Shown here piece after piece: positions 24,201 through 37,148 of a DNA stretch of 64,000 nucleotides. Within the stretch, counting starts at the first letter, position 1. Each line of letters starts with the position of its first letter. The stretch is from Parasponia andersonii (Eukaryota > Streptophyta > Magnoliopsida > Rosales > Cannabaceae): positions 699,318-763,317 of the forward strand of contig JXTB01000106.1 in the NCBI GenBank assembly GCA_002914805.1. Direction: 5' to 3'. The position numbers were made by a program, and so were the translations under genes. A model generated the notes under the pieces. It did not search any database. It was not told the origin of the DNA and saw only the letters and a list, made by a program, of their open reading frames with translations.

Positions 24201-25489
24201 ACTTTTGAATCATCACCGAAAGAAATACTCCCACTGATTGATTCATCAAGTTCCACGAACATTGATCAATGCCCATACATATGATTACTAGCACCGGTGT
24301 TAAGATACCATGTGTTGTCTTATCCTCCATTGTTGTCATTATATGCTAGTAGCATGGTGCCATTTTCTTCTCTTTTCTCTTCAACGTAATTGACTTTTTC
24401 TTCAATTCTACTATTGGATACTTTACACTATCTAGCATAGTAGCCAAACTTGTGACAGTTGAAACATTCAACTTGAGACTTCTCAGGTCTTGAGTTCATT
24501 CGACCTCTACCACGACCTCTTGTAGAGCTTTTTTCTCTTTCAAAATTGCTAATTTGATAATTGTGGTTGTTGTTAGAATCCAATCTCGTCTATGACCTCG
24601 ACTTATACCACGTCCTTGTCCTCGGACTTGTCCTCTGTCACGACCACATTGACTTCTTTCGTTATATTGGCTATCTTTTTTTTCTGTAAGTTATGTCTTA
24701 AGAAGCTGCTCCTTAAAATTTGGTTTCTTCTTTTTCTTTTCCTCGTGATCTTGTAAAGAACCTAAGAGTTGTTTTATCGTTATGGCTCCCAAATCTTTAG
24801 TTTTTTCGATGACAGTTACAATATCCTCGAACTTTAGTTCTAACGATCGAAGAGTCTTTTCCATGATCGTAACATTTTCAAGTGTCTTACCATTTCGCTT
24901 CATTTGATTTAAAATGACTAAAACTCCTGAAAAGTAGTCAAAAACTGACTCAGTCTCTGTCATGTATAGTAAATCAAACTCTCCTCTTAGAGTTTGAAGA
25001 CGGACCCTTTTAACTTTTTCTTCTCCCTTATATGAAATTTGAAGTTTTTTCCATGCTTCTTTAGCGGAGGTTGCACTTGAGATTTTCTCAAATACGTCGT
25101 CATCTAAGACCTAGTAGATAAGGAAAGAGCTTTTTTGTCTCTCTTTCTTGAATCTTTTAAACTATCCTTCTGTGTTGAGAATAGTGTTACCTCGTCTCTT
25201 GGCATTTCATAGTCTTTCTCCACTACTTCCCGAACATCATGTGCTCCAAGGAGGACTTTCATTTTGATAGTTCAATTATCAAAGTTGCTACCTTGAAGTA
25301 GTGGAACTTGAAGAGATGCTAAACTGCCGGTAGCTATAACTCTTAATAGAGTGAATTTTTAGAAATTTCGACTACACAGAGAAATTTGGAATGTCGAAAA
25401 ACTTTAAGATTGACTTGTATATCAACTTGGTCAAAGTCAATGATCAAAGCCAATACTCGGTCAACGGTTAACACTGATACCACTTTATT

Positions 25490-25953
25490 GGAAATAAAAC
25501 AAGCTTCATTACTCACTCAAACATTTTTACAAGAAAAAATTCTCGACTTTACTCTTTAAACTTACTCACTTACTAGAAGTTATGCTTATTTCTCTCTTCT
25601 CTTTACTCTTAGAAGCTTTGCTTCTTACTTAATGCTTAGAACTTAAATAGAGTAGGGTATTTATGCTACATAAGAAACAATGAGAACCACACAAATAAAT
25701 AATTACAAAAATCTTTAAGGCACACATATTTTCTTGTACACATTTCTAATAATAATCTAAGTAATCAAATAATCCACATGCAAAAAACTAATATCTAGCT
25801 AATACTAGAAAATTCTAAGTAGAAAGCTTCTTCAATTTGGACTTGGGCTTCTTCTTTTATGAGCTTTGTGTTTGGACTAATTCCAACTTATTGGGCATCA
25901 TGCTGATAAGCTTAGAACACTTCTTATGAGCTTAAACAAGTTTAATTTCAACA
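25490..25953 (-). repeat. Copia terminal repeat, right copy (5' LTR side)
   Basis: On the - strand it opens TGTTGAAATTAAACTTG and ends just before the tRNA-Met primer-binding site. The part from about 25650 to 25953 matches the left terminal repeat. The inner boundary is approximate. Confidence 0.75.
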
Positions 25954-27540
25954 TATAATCTAGATATATAATTCAATATTTATATATATATAATTAAAGA
26001 GCCTACATAGACTATATTAAATTTATTAAAAGTAAGATGTTGAAGCAAATTAAAGCTATTTCTTATGACTATTTATTACACCAGACAAGGAAAATGACCC
26101 AAGCCAAACAGCCACTGCACAGTCCATTATCAAGTTGGCCAAATCGACCGTAGTAAAGGGGTGGGAGATCCTAATAATATTGTGGGTTTTCTCTCGTGTG
26201 TCGTTTTGTGTTCAAGGCTTTTTATTTTTTCTCTTGTCGTCTTCATTAATTTCGACTGCAACAAGTGAAGGAAATGCCTTATATAGTAACAATTTTAGTT
26301 TTTGTCAGATTTTTGATACAAAGAAACATAGAGAATGAATTGACATTTTATATATGTTATGTTATACGATACTCTACCCTGCTAGCAACCCTGCATGATT
26401 GCAAGTTTTTAGATATATATGTCTCAGATTGTCAAGTCACTTCGATGAAAAAAAAATTGTATAAAAATTAACAACAATTTTGTGTCAATATATTATAGAG
26501 AAACTAATTACCAGAGGTCGAGTTAAAACAATTTACCATATCGGTAAGTTCAATAACAATTTATAATTTATAATATTCCACTAGCTTCTAATATACATGT
26601 ACAACAATAAAATAATGTACCGCGCATGCATTATTTTTCTTACTTAAATTCAGAATATCAATATATATATATATATATATATATATCTATATATATATAG
26701 ATATATTGTTTCCTTGAGTGATATCTTGTGGACCTTATAGGAAATTCATTTGGAAACTATATATTACACAAATCTATATTAGTGTATTTACACAATGGAA
26801 AAGGAGTCGGACATTTGTAAGGACAGGAATAGATCTTAGGTTTTAGATTCCAATAAACGAGACAAGAGCATGTTACCAAGCATTTAGGGATAATTGGTAG
26901 TAGATTCCAAATGACTTTGGCATTACAGGCAGGCAGAATCAATAGCTTGCTTGGGAATTTTGCTAGCTTGATCATCACCTATGTTTGATGCATTAAAATA
27001 TTCTATGGAATAAGTTTCTATAAATTAGGAGAAGGGAGCTAAGGGGTATTGTGTGCATTACTGAAACAAAAGACACATATATGTTATAGCTATACTAGCT
27101 AGGGAATTAGGTACTAGAAAATTTTTCGAACTTTTCATATCGGTAAAATCCCAAGCCAATTTTGTTGGGTACAACACTACATCCAAATTCTACAGAAAAA
27201 TAAGTAAGAACAGAATTGAAATTCACTAATGAATCAAAATTTTAAACTCGATCACCAGTTTCTTTCTTTCCAAAACCCAATACACCTTTTGCCTATTTTG
27301 TTCGCTCTTTTAGGGCTTTGGCACTTTCTAATGGGCTTTTCCTAACTTTCTTCACCGTATTAATTCACATGTAAAACTCTAGGCTAACAATATATTTCTA
27401 GAGACAATTAAAAAACAGTAACATACATTCCGATCAAATCCCATTATCAGGACCTATCCGAAGAATTTAAACTCTATAAATTAAAGAGAAAAGGATATGT
27501 CACACTATTTTTTAGTAGATAATACCAAAGATACGACCTC
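25954..27540. other. Intergenic DNA, no gene recognised
   Basis: AT-rich sequence with a long compound (TA)n tract at about 26660-26705. Open frames at 26135-26471 and 26757-26978 have no recognisable domain or splice structure and I do not call them genes. Confidence 0.55.
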
Positions 27541-27542
27541 CA

Positions 27543-29965
27543 GAAAATAATTATTTTTTTCCATAAAACTTTTGTTGATATTTTCCTAAATACTTAGCTA
27601 GAAGTTGGTCTCTCAAAATTGTTTCCTCTGGTTATAGTAAGAAACCAAATTAGTCTCTCATAAATTGATTTCTTAGTTTCTAGTAACCAATATTAGTTTT
27701 TCTAATAAACAAATGATTTCTTTTATTTATGATCATTAGTTTGTCAAATTATTACTAAAAACCAATTTGGTTTCTTAGTTTATACTTACCAAATTATTTT
27801 AAGTAACAAAATTAGTTTTTTAGTTTTTGGTAACCAAATTGGTTTCTATGAATATTTTGGTTATTTTGTTTATCTAGAAAACAAATAGTTTCTATTATTT
27901 ATTATTGTTGATTGTTAGGGTTTATGCCCTAAAAGCATGTATATTTTGGATATTTGCTGAATTAATAAAATGATATTTTTCTATTTCAATTTGTGCATAA
28001 GTGGTATGTCTTTAAATATCAGAAAATTCCTAGTTTATTTATATGACCACAAATTTAGTATATAAGTGTTATATACATGAGGATTAAATTTATGGATAAT
28101 AAACTAAATATAGTCCGTAATAATTAATTAAAGTTTGGGATCTTTAATTAAATATTATTAGTACGGTCCATTAACATTGAGAATGTCTTATCTGGATTAT
28201 TGATGACTTGACATCACAATTGAGATACTTTATATAATTTGATTTTATAGGACTAGACCAAACATGATTTGAATTTAACATAAATTCTATTAACTGTTGA
28301 GAGTTCAAATAATAGCACTAGATGATCATATGTAGATCAATCTTAATCCTAAATAGTTATAGACTCCTATTTATAACATTATATTCTTTGACATACTTGT
28401 TAAAGGTTTGTTTCCTAAATATACCGAAATACTTGTATTTTGGGAGTAAGATGAGATGAGTAGCTAGGAATATAGCTTACAGATATAGAATCCATTCCTT
28501 CCATTAGGAAGCTAGAAAGATGATTCTCTTGTGTATTGATTCAGGACTTGAATAGTTTGAATACTCAATTTATAATAAATTTATAAATTAATTGTTCATT
28601 AGAGAATCAATGGTATACATGGATAAAGATATAATTAGAGAGGTAAACGGAATATAACCTAGCTCCAATTATGAATTATCTATGGAGGATTGAACTACAT
28701 GTAATGATTAAATCGATAGATTGCTCGATGTTTTCTAAGCAAATTAATTCTGTAATTTCAAGAGTACAATTCCAGAATTTTAGTGGAGAAATACTGGAAT
28801 TATTAAATTAGAAAAATTAATTAAAGAGTTTAATTAAATATCATTATTTATTGGAGTTTGAATTACAGGTTCATAGGTTCCTAATTCCACCTCTTACAAA
28901 CACTGTACTAGATATTACATTATTTCTATTACTGTATACTTTATCTAGATAAATAGTTAATTTATAAGTAATTAATAATTGTTATTAATTAATTAATTTA
29001 AAATTAATTAATTTATATTTATGAAGAGATAAGTTTCCTAATTTGTTTAAATTTTGAATTTAAAATATCTAATTATCAGATAATTAGATAAACAGAAATT
29101 CGAAAACTGACTGAAAACGAAACACTCTTCCTTGAAGGAGTAAATTATTTGTTAGTTTATATATATTTATATATATATAAGTTTACGTTTATTAAAATAA
29201 ATAAAAAAGAAGGAAACTTACGTTTCCTATTAACAAAATTAACGTTTTTTTAAGTTATATATATATTAATTTGATTAATATAATTATTTATTAAATAGTT
29301 TAATAAATATATATAAGGTGAAACTCTAGCAGAATACACTACGTATTATTTTATATAGAGCCTCCATAAAATAGAGAGAAAAAGAAGAAAGTCTTCCTAT
29401 TCTCTATAGAACAAACCTTCGCAATCTCATGTGTTGAGAAAATTGCAAGGGCTTAAAGTGTGAGTGTGAGTTTAAGAAATTGTGCGCAACGTCCACACGT
29501 TCATCCAGTTGTACTTGAGGCTTGGAATAGAAGATCGTGATTTAGGAGATAATAAATTTAGGATCCGCTAATAAGTTATAAGAGATATTATATCTATTCT
29601 CTTTGTTTATTCCCATTTATTATGAATTAATACTATGCACTCATATAGTCAATTATTTTGAGAAAAGTTTTTATTATTCCTGGGCCAATCTTTTACTGTG
29701 AAAATCGTTTTAAATCCAACATTGATTTTTCTAATTATTGCTAAAAACTAATTTAATTTTCTCAGTTTATGGTAACCAAATTATTAGTTTCAATTCTCTA
29801 GTTGGCTATGAAAAACCATTGACTAATATGTAATAAAGAAACCAAATTAGTTTCTTGCAATAATTAACCAGAGAAACTAATTTTGAGAAACCAATTTCCA
29901 TAATTAAATTAGCCAAGAAATAGTTAGCCCAAGAAATACATTAGCTAGAAAACTCGTGAACAAAC
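27543..29965. mobile_element. Inverted-repeat element split by a solo LTR
   Basis: Sequence left of 27913 and right of 29721 shares inverted repeats. The left block at about 27600-27660 (gtctctcaaaattg, ctctggttatag, aagaaaccaaattag) matches the right block at about 29850-29925 in reverse complement (ttcttgcaataattaacc, agagaaactaattttgag). The left flank also has many internal aaccaaatt/tggtttct units. Removing the inserted LTR leaves an element of about 600 bp. Its exact outer ends and superfamily are undetermined. Confidence 0.5.
27913..29721 (+). mobile_element. Solo LTR with intact 5 bp target-site duplication
   Basis: An 1809 bp sequence opens TGTTAGGGTTTATGCCCTAA and ends AAATCCAACA, so its tips form the short inverted repeat TGTT...AACA usual for LTRs. 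The 5 bp ttgat is present on both sides (27908-27912 and 29722-29726). There is no gag, pol, primer-binding site or second LTR inside. It is therefore best read as a solo LTR left by recombination, a fossil. Orientation is inferred from a TATA-like and leader-like stretch near 29340-29420. A clean target duplication suggests moderate age. Confidence 0.8.
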
Positions 29966-30228
29966 GGGCAAAGTGGCATATTACTAAAACTTTGTAACAA
30001 AAACCTATTTCGAAATTCCGAATCAATTACTTAAGAGAAAAATAAAAGTCCCCACCTAAAGGAAAATGCAAAAATATGACAAATTACTAGTAATAAGTTA
30101 GCTATGCAGAGAGTAAAAAACAGTTCAATAAATAATTGCACTAATTTCGGTGGGAGTTAATTTTTCTACGAAATAAACCTTTTCTTTTTAGTAACTAATA
30201 ACTAATTCTGAATAAGAGCATTAAGAAA

Positions 30229-30571
30229 CATTACTAAAAAAAATCTTATTTAGTGACAATTTTTTTAGTCACTACCAAAATATCTTGTGACTAAAACTGA
30301 TATTTCATTGTAGCTAAAAATTTTTTGTGATTGAAAAATAAGACAGTCACAAGTTATCACTTATATACTTTTAGTCAAAGTTATATAGTAATGAGATTAA
30401 TGAGACTAAAAGTACATTTGATGACCGCAGTAAATTGTATTATTTATGACTAAAACTTTTAGTAACGGATTTTTTACTCATGTCATAATGATAATGACAT
30501 TTTTTTATTCACAAATCTTTCATTTTAGTTACAAATTTTAGCACAACTAAAAGTGAGTTTTTTTTATAATG
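30229..30571. mobile_element. MITE with inverted ends and repeated tagtgac/gtcac motifs
   Basis: About 343 bp. The left end reads CATTACTAAAAAAAATC and the right end, reverse-complemented, CATTATAAAAAAAACTC. Inside are repeated gtgac, tagtcac and gtgactaaaa motifs in both orientations, the sub-terminal pattern of small CACTA- or hAT-derived MITEs. Non-coding. No target-site duplication could be fixed. Confidence 0.55.
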
Positions 30572-33120
30572 AAAGACTAGATGTATCCCAGTTAGATTGA
30601 TAACCAACTATTACTGTACATATGGCTCCTTACTCGGTGTCCCACTCAAAATTTTTTAAAATTAAACTTTGCCCTATGATTTTAGCTATTTTAAAAAAAA
30701 TACGCTATATTCATTTAGTTTGTGCTCTTAATAATTATATGGCCCCAATAAGCTGAATAATATTTGAGTCACTAGTTTTTTCGTTTTCTTTTCATTTCTA
30801 GCCTCCACTAGATTTCTTTTATCTTCTCTCGCTTATTTCCTTTCACTATTTTGTCACCAAATTTTTCCAAAAAAATTTTTTGCTCCCCAAATTTATTGCA
30901 ATATAAAGAGATATAAGCAAAACAGGTCGTATGCAAACTTCATGTTTAATACTCAAATGTTATGGAATTTATTTGGGTTAAGTATAAAATTTAAAAGAAT
31001 ATAATTGGTGAAGATGAACTTTCTCTTTGTTATTTTGATATTAGCTTTGTTGTTTATATTTTTATAGTTTTTTAAGTTTGATACTTTGTTGATGCATGTA
31101 TGATGATATCTTCTAAGATCACTGAATCTTGCATTATAGTGAGGTTATTTTAAAAGAAAAAATAATTTTAAATAGTTACGGAGAATATTTCAAAAGAGAA
31201 AATCTGCAGAGATATGTTGTAATTTATTGATCAATACAATATATTATTAAAAATTTAAAATCTTGTTATTCTTACGTAGTTCTCATTGTACACCATTCTA
31301 ATGAGGTCTAGGATATGTCACTGCAATTAGCCCCCATCAAATGCTCAACAACTAAATAAAATATAGAAGTATACAAAATACACCTTTTGTCAAGTGATGT
31401 AGGAGAACACCACTTTTAGGAAGGTTTTAACTAAATTAGCCGCTAATTCTTTTTCTTAAGAAAAATACAACTTTTGTACTGGAAGTTTTCAAAACTAACC
31501 TAAATACCAACATAGAGGATAAGTATCTCCCAATAAAGGAGGAGCAACCTTCAATGTTTTTCTTTTTCGAAAACAGAGTGGTATTTAGATCAGCAAAAAT
31601 AAAAGAGGTGACTAGCTATAGCACCATTCATTCTCCCTTAGAAATTATACTACCAAATTTAATCTAGTTTTCTCACCTTTGTAGTCTTCTCTACACTGAA
31701 CTTGAACGGTGAACTCCCGATCTTATTTTGGGTGGTTTGTAAAATAGACCATTTAGAAACTAAATTTTAGTAAATGACTGACTTTTAAATACTTTGTTAT
31801 AGACCTTTTAAGTTTTAACTCGATCAACGCTCAACCACACTCGATAAACTTGCTAGACTATTAAATATTTATATATTTCGCAAGGAGTTTTGAATAGTCG
31901 GTCATTAACTTATTATGTAAAAGTTACTTTTCAAATTGTTTATTCCCCAATTTCTCTCCTTTTTTTTTCCCCTAAAAAGGTAGATCTTCAAAATTGTACT
32001 TAAACGACCAGAATGCCTTTAAATTAATATCTAGTACATGACGTCATTATATTATTAAGTTATATCAAAACTATTACACAATGTAATGCGTGATGAGGAA
32101 AGATGCTTTTTTATTGGTCAAAATATTGGAGATATGTCTTCTTTTCGGGAAAAACAATAAATAAATAAACGCATAAGTAGACGAGAATGTATATCAATTT
32201 AATTTGCCCTCCAAAATATTTTTTTAATTAAAAAAAGAAGAAGAAGAAGAAGAAGAAGAAGAAGAAGAAGACGAAGTTTGAAAGTTTATTTACTAAGATA
32301 TCTCTCTTTACCTTTTCTTTCTAAAGATTCACCTTGAAAATGCAAGGGAAAAAAATAAATAAATGAAAACCTTTTGTCGAACGGTTCAATTAATTCATCA
32401 TTTGACAAAATACTTAAAAAATGATATTGGTTACTTCTTAGTATATATTCTTAACTTATAATACGTACTAATATTGGTGGTCCTAGATATTCAGCTGCAA
32501 TCTTTTCGTACACATACACGATCTAAGTATATAGATTTTTACAACTTATATGGAGACTATTTAAATTAAGAAACTTAAAAGTACTACTAGACCATACTTT
32601 TGCATTAGATATCACGAATAATTAATAGCTTCCCTTTCCTATGGATCTCTGTGTGTACAATTTCGTACAAATACACACATATACCAATATGTCTTAATAC
32701 ACATACATAAATACATATATATAATACAAAAAAAATATTTAATTAAAGTACTAAACAACGGATCAAAGTACATCTTGAAACATAAATATACCGCCAGCGT
32801 TTTTCCTATATCTCCCTTCTGAGTCCTGATCTATGTACACGATTTCCTACAATTAGTACACACTAGACAGTAGACATCACACATATATAATATATATGTA
32901 GTTCGTATATACAGAATATTACATATAAAGAAAAACAAATACTATTTAATTTAAAAAAGGGGTTTGAAATTTCGCCCCCCTCGTCCGCTGTAGTAGATGT
33001 TAATGTAGCAGAGGTGGAAGGGAGTGGTCACACTCAATTCATAATAAAGGATTATGAGCATTTTGATCAGGTGGACAAAGTTAGGAATGCAGCCAAAAGC
33101 TCTATAGCTATCCTCTCTTT
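30572..33120. other. Intergenic DNA upstream of YABBY5, with an (AAG)n microsatellite
   Basis: No gene recognised. A pure AAG repeat of about a dozen units lies at 32235-32270. The last several hundred bases probably contain YABBY5 regulatory sequence, but no specific site beyond those listed separately is claimed. Confidence 0.55.
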
Positions 33121-33123
33121 ATC

Positions 33124-33161
33124 TTATAAAACCCTAACCCTAACCCTAACCCTAACCCTAA
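33124..33161 (+). promoter_or_regulatory. TATA-like box and telomere-type array upstream of YABBY5
   Basis: A TATA-like ttataaaa (33124-33131) runs directly into five perfect ccctaa units (33132-33161). The first junction forms AAACCCTAA, the plant telo-box. Telo-boxes are known binding sites of TRB/telobox factors and occur in promoters and in plant Polycomb recruitment elements. The unit here is 6 bp (TTAGGG on the other strand), unlike the usual 7 bp plant telomere repeat. It lies about 620 bp upstream of the YABBY5 start codon. Its role as a core promoter is inference. Confidence 0.55.
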
Positions 33162-33424
33162 TCCTCCTCATAATCCAATAGCTCCAAAACTGAACCGCCA
33201 TTTCTCTGTGCATAAAACCCGGTTTTCCATAAAACCCACTTTTTATTTTTCTTATTTAATTTATTTTTTTTCTGTCTTTAATTCCTTTGATGGCCCCAGA
33301 TAGCATTTGCCTGCCTGCCGTGGGCACTAGCACTGAACCCACTTCTTTTTTTTTGTCAAGTATTATATTTCCCTTATTATTATAATAACTCTCCTTTACC
33401 CTTATAACATAACCTTACTACTAT

Positions 33425-33490
33425 TCTCTCTCTCTCTCTCTCTTCAATATTTCCTCCTTTTGGAATCTTTCTTACTTTCTCTCTCTTCTT
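33425..33490 (+). promoter_or_regulatory. CT/GAGA tracts in the YABBY5 upstream region
   Basis: An uninterrupted (CT)n run at 33425-33443 is followed by further CT-rich DNA to about 33490. (GA/CT)n runs are recognised by plant BPC (BASIC PENTACYSTEINE) proteins. They often occur in 5' leaders of developmental regulators. If transcription starts near the TATA-like box at 33124, this lies in the 5' untranslated leader. Confidence 0.5.
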
Positions 33491-33781
33491 CAAAATTTCT
33501 TGATTAAGTTTTACTGTTGTGATTCATAGCCTGTCTTCAAGGCAAGCATAGTAGTGCTAGAAAAAGAGAGAATTAAAAAAGCTATAACTTTTGCTTTCTA
33601 CAATATTGCAATTTAGAAGAAGAGTTTTTTTTTTTTCCTTTTCTCTTTTCATTTTTGTAATTAATTTCTTGCTTTTATCATTCTTCTTCTTTGGGGTACT
33701 ATAAAGGAGGATCAGTCTCTGTGGTTAATTTGATTGCTTCTGCTGAAGAAAAAAAAAAGAGAGAGAAAAGAAAAAAGAAAC

Positions 33782-33879
33782 ATGTCGAGCTGCAGCGTTG
33801 ATGTTGCTCCCGAACAACTCTGCTATATCCCCTGCAACTTTTGCAATATCGTTCTCGCGGTATCACTCATATAATCTAC

Positions 33880-33916
<37 letters not shown>

Positions 33917-35401
33917 CAAGAGCCCTCTTTCTCTATCTCTATCTCTATCTCTTTTTTTGGGGTTAATAGGAGATCTACTTTTCAGCTCTTCTCAATATGT
34001 GTACTCATTTCTATTTTGTTTTTTTTCATGATATATTCAACAAGAAAGAGATCAAATTAACGTATATGATATAATATGTATATGTAAATATAAATATATA
34101 CATATATATATGTATGCTAATATTTTAGATCCCGAAAATGCTAGCTATTGCTCTCTCTATATACCCTTCTTCTATGATAATAATGATGGTGATCAGTTTT
34201 GTTGTTATTTTTAGTGTACTACTGACGAAATTTATAAAATTCCAAATTTTTTATTAATTTTAAATAAAAATTGTTCTTCTCCTGGATTGGGGTTTCTTTA
34301 TTTTAGGGGTTCAGTCAGGTCTCAATCGTAGGACGACTTTTCTCTCTTCTTTTGCAGTCAAAAAAAGAGAAGGGGGGAGGGGGCTGGGAAGTCGTGTATC
34401 TAACCTGAAGCTCCTGAAGAAGTGCTTAAGACGAAAGAGAGAAATAATTTTGTTTAGTTAATAATTTACAATTGTGGTTTTATTTTTTTGAAAAAAAAAA
34501 ATGTAAAAAATATACATTGGTACCTCAAAACAAGCTGAGACGGGTTGAAGCCAATTAAAATGATGAAGACAAGTCTTTCACCCTTTGATTTCCTCACTCT
34601 GTGACTTACCTTTCCTTTTACATAGAACAGTGCACTAACCTGGCTGCTAGCTTTTGCAGCTCATAATCAAATTAAAGTGTCTCTTTCTCTCACTATAATT
34701 AATGGCTTAATTAATATTGTTTTCCTTAAAAATTCTCCACCACAAGATCAACCTCTATTATATATAAGAGAGATACATATATATATATATATATATATAC
34801 ATATATCCTCTTATTTTTAATTAGGGTTTAATTGTTCTCATCACATTATTATGTGATCACAAACCTCATTTTATTAATTCTTTCCAATTTTCCTCTTACT
34901 TTTCTCCCTTGCACCAAACATTTAAGCTAATTAATAAGCCTAGCTTCCCTTTAGTTTCTATTTTTCTCTTCCTAAATTGATTCCATGCTTCTTTGATCTA
35001 TTTTTCTTTTTTCCTTTTTCATAAATTTCCTGAGGATTACTTATAAGGGATTATATTTTTGTGGGGGTGTTTTATCTATTTTTAAGAATATATGCCTATA
35101 TTAGTGTGACATGATATTTACATATATATATATATATATAGAAGGTATACATGGGGGATTGATTGGGGTTTGGTGTGTGTGCAGGTGAGTGTTCCATGCA
35201 GCAGCATGTTTGACATAGTTACCGTCCGATGCGGGCATTGCACCAATCTATGGTCCGTGAATATGGCCGCCGCGTTTCAGTCACTGTCCTGGCAACAAGA
35301 TCATCATCATGTCCAGGTATATATATATATATATATATATACCCACACATTTATACATATATTATTGCCTTTTCAAAGTGTTTCAGCTTATATCTACGGC
35401 G

Positions 35402-35441
<40 letters not shown>

Positions 35442-37107
35442 ATATATATATCTACCTATCTAAAATCTAGAGCTAGCTTAGCTGCTTCATGCGCTGCTGG
35501 CCGNNNNNNNNNNNNNNNNNNNNNNNNNNNNNNNNNNNNNNNNNNNNTTCTATCTCTCTCTAGATCTCTCCGCTCTCCAATGAAGAGCGCCTAAGCTAGC
35601 TATAGTACCTTGCTAGCTAGCATTTTACTGCGAATCTCTATCTCTCTTTTCTTCTTGGTTTTGTGTGAATATTTGACATTAGAGTTTTTTTAGGTTAAAT
35701 GATATCTTTTCAAGATCTCTATTGTCCTACATATACTGTTCAAACACATTAAACTATTTCTTTTCTGGCCTTAGATTCTAAAAGGCACTCTTTTAACGAA
35801 CTGTCAATCCGGGTTTTACTAGTTTCTTTTCTGATTTCTTACTATTCTAACTGCTTAACTCATTTCACCCCTCATTTCTCTTTTGTCTTCTCTCTCTCTC
35901 TCTCAACAACTATTGTCAACTCCACAACCTGTTATAGAGGAGGCTATCTAGATACTATAATAAGAAAACTTGTGCTTTGGCAGCTGCGCCTTTTTTTTCA
36001 GTTTAATAAAATGCTTTTCTCAAATATTAGTTCTTACATAAATTACAGGCACAAAATTACAACTACAATGCTCCGGATCATCGGATTGACTCGGGGTCTT
36101 CGTCCAGATGCAACATCAACACTAAGCTTGCTATGAGAGCTCCCACTACTAATATCACTGAGGAAAGGGCTGTCAACCGACGTTAGTTACTCATCAAGAC
36201 TTAGAAACACAAATATATATATATATATATATGTATATTCCATCACATTACATGTCACAGACCTATATATTTTTTTATTATATTGGTGCATATTAATGTA
36301 TTTTTTTGAGCTGTTATTTTCTTTTCCAGCTCCCGAGAAGAGGCAGCGAGTCCCCTCTGCATATAACCAGTTTATAAAGTAATCAAAACTGTCATCACTC
36401 TCTTGAATATCTTTATCTATCCTTTTGCAGATAAAGCATGCAATATAATGCAACAGTAGTCATTATCCAGTTCCTAAGTTATATTAATGTATATCCATAT
36501 ATGTATAAATGATAAATGTGGGTTTATTAATAATTTGTAGGGAGGAGATTCAAAGAATTAAGGCTAATAATCCAGATATCAGCCACAGGGAAGCCTTTAG
36601 TACTGCTGCTAAAAACGTATGCAAGATATATAATATATATATACATATATGCCAAAGCTTAATGATACATTTATGTAATGTAAGTACTAAACTAAATAGT
36701 GTTTTTCTTTTTCTTTTTCTAGTGGGCACATTTCCCTCATATTCATTTTGGACTGATGTTGAAGACCAACACTCAGACTAAGCTGGACAATGTAAGTTGA
36801 ATTATAGATTCTCTCTTTCTTTGTATAAGTTAGCTAAGAATGAATTTGATGATTCCGGGGGTAGCGCTACTGGATATGTATATATATAGGTGCGATAATT
36901 AACATAGGAAAAGAAACTGTTTCATTGTCTTTCTTCTCGTACTATACGTGTCTCCTAATAATAATATATGTACATGCATGCATATGATCCGAAAGCATTC
37001 CTGTGACTTGACTTCGTTAAACATGTTGCCTTTTCAGTCCCTTAGGCAGTACCATTTGAGATCTACAGAATTAAGAAAGTCCTCCTTGCATTTGATGTCT
37101 AAAATAT

Positions 37108-37148
<41 letters not shown>

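Larger units (their letters stand above)
20951..25953 (-). mobile_element. Ty1/copia retrotransposon, broken, Tnt1/Tork-like
   Basis: An element of about 5 kb on the - strand. Terminal repeats lie at 20951-21256 and about 25490-25953. Next to the right repeat is a primer-binding site complementary to initiator tRNA-Met (TGGTATCAGTGTT, reading from 25482 down). Parts follow the copia order: gag (about 24690-25300), zinc-knuckle area (~24420-24480), protease/GAG-pre-integrase (23813-24262, with WLWHLRFGHLNFRGL), integrase (~22864-23800), reverse transcriptase (~22000-22850) and RNase H (21270-22016, with SLVGYLRYL, KRILRYLKGT, DRKSTTGFVF, HIDTRYHYIRE). It is a fossil with many breaks. The terminal repeats differ from each other at roughly a tenth of positions, so the insertion is not recent. 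Confidence 0.9.

Noticed and set aside
33129-33161. True telomere or chromosome end
   Set aside because: Only five units, embedded between ordinary promoter sequence and an intact gene, so it is interstitial.
35229-35594. 121-codon open frame overlapping YABBY5 exon 2
   Set aside because: It is out of frame with the YABBY5 coding sequence, runs through microsatellites and includes the undetermined bases.
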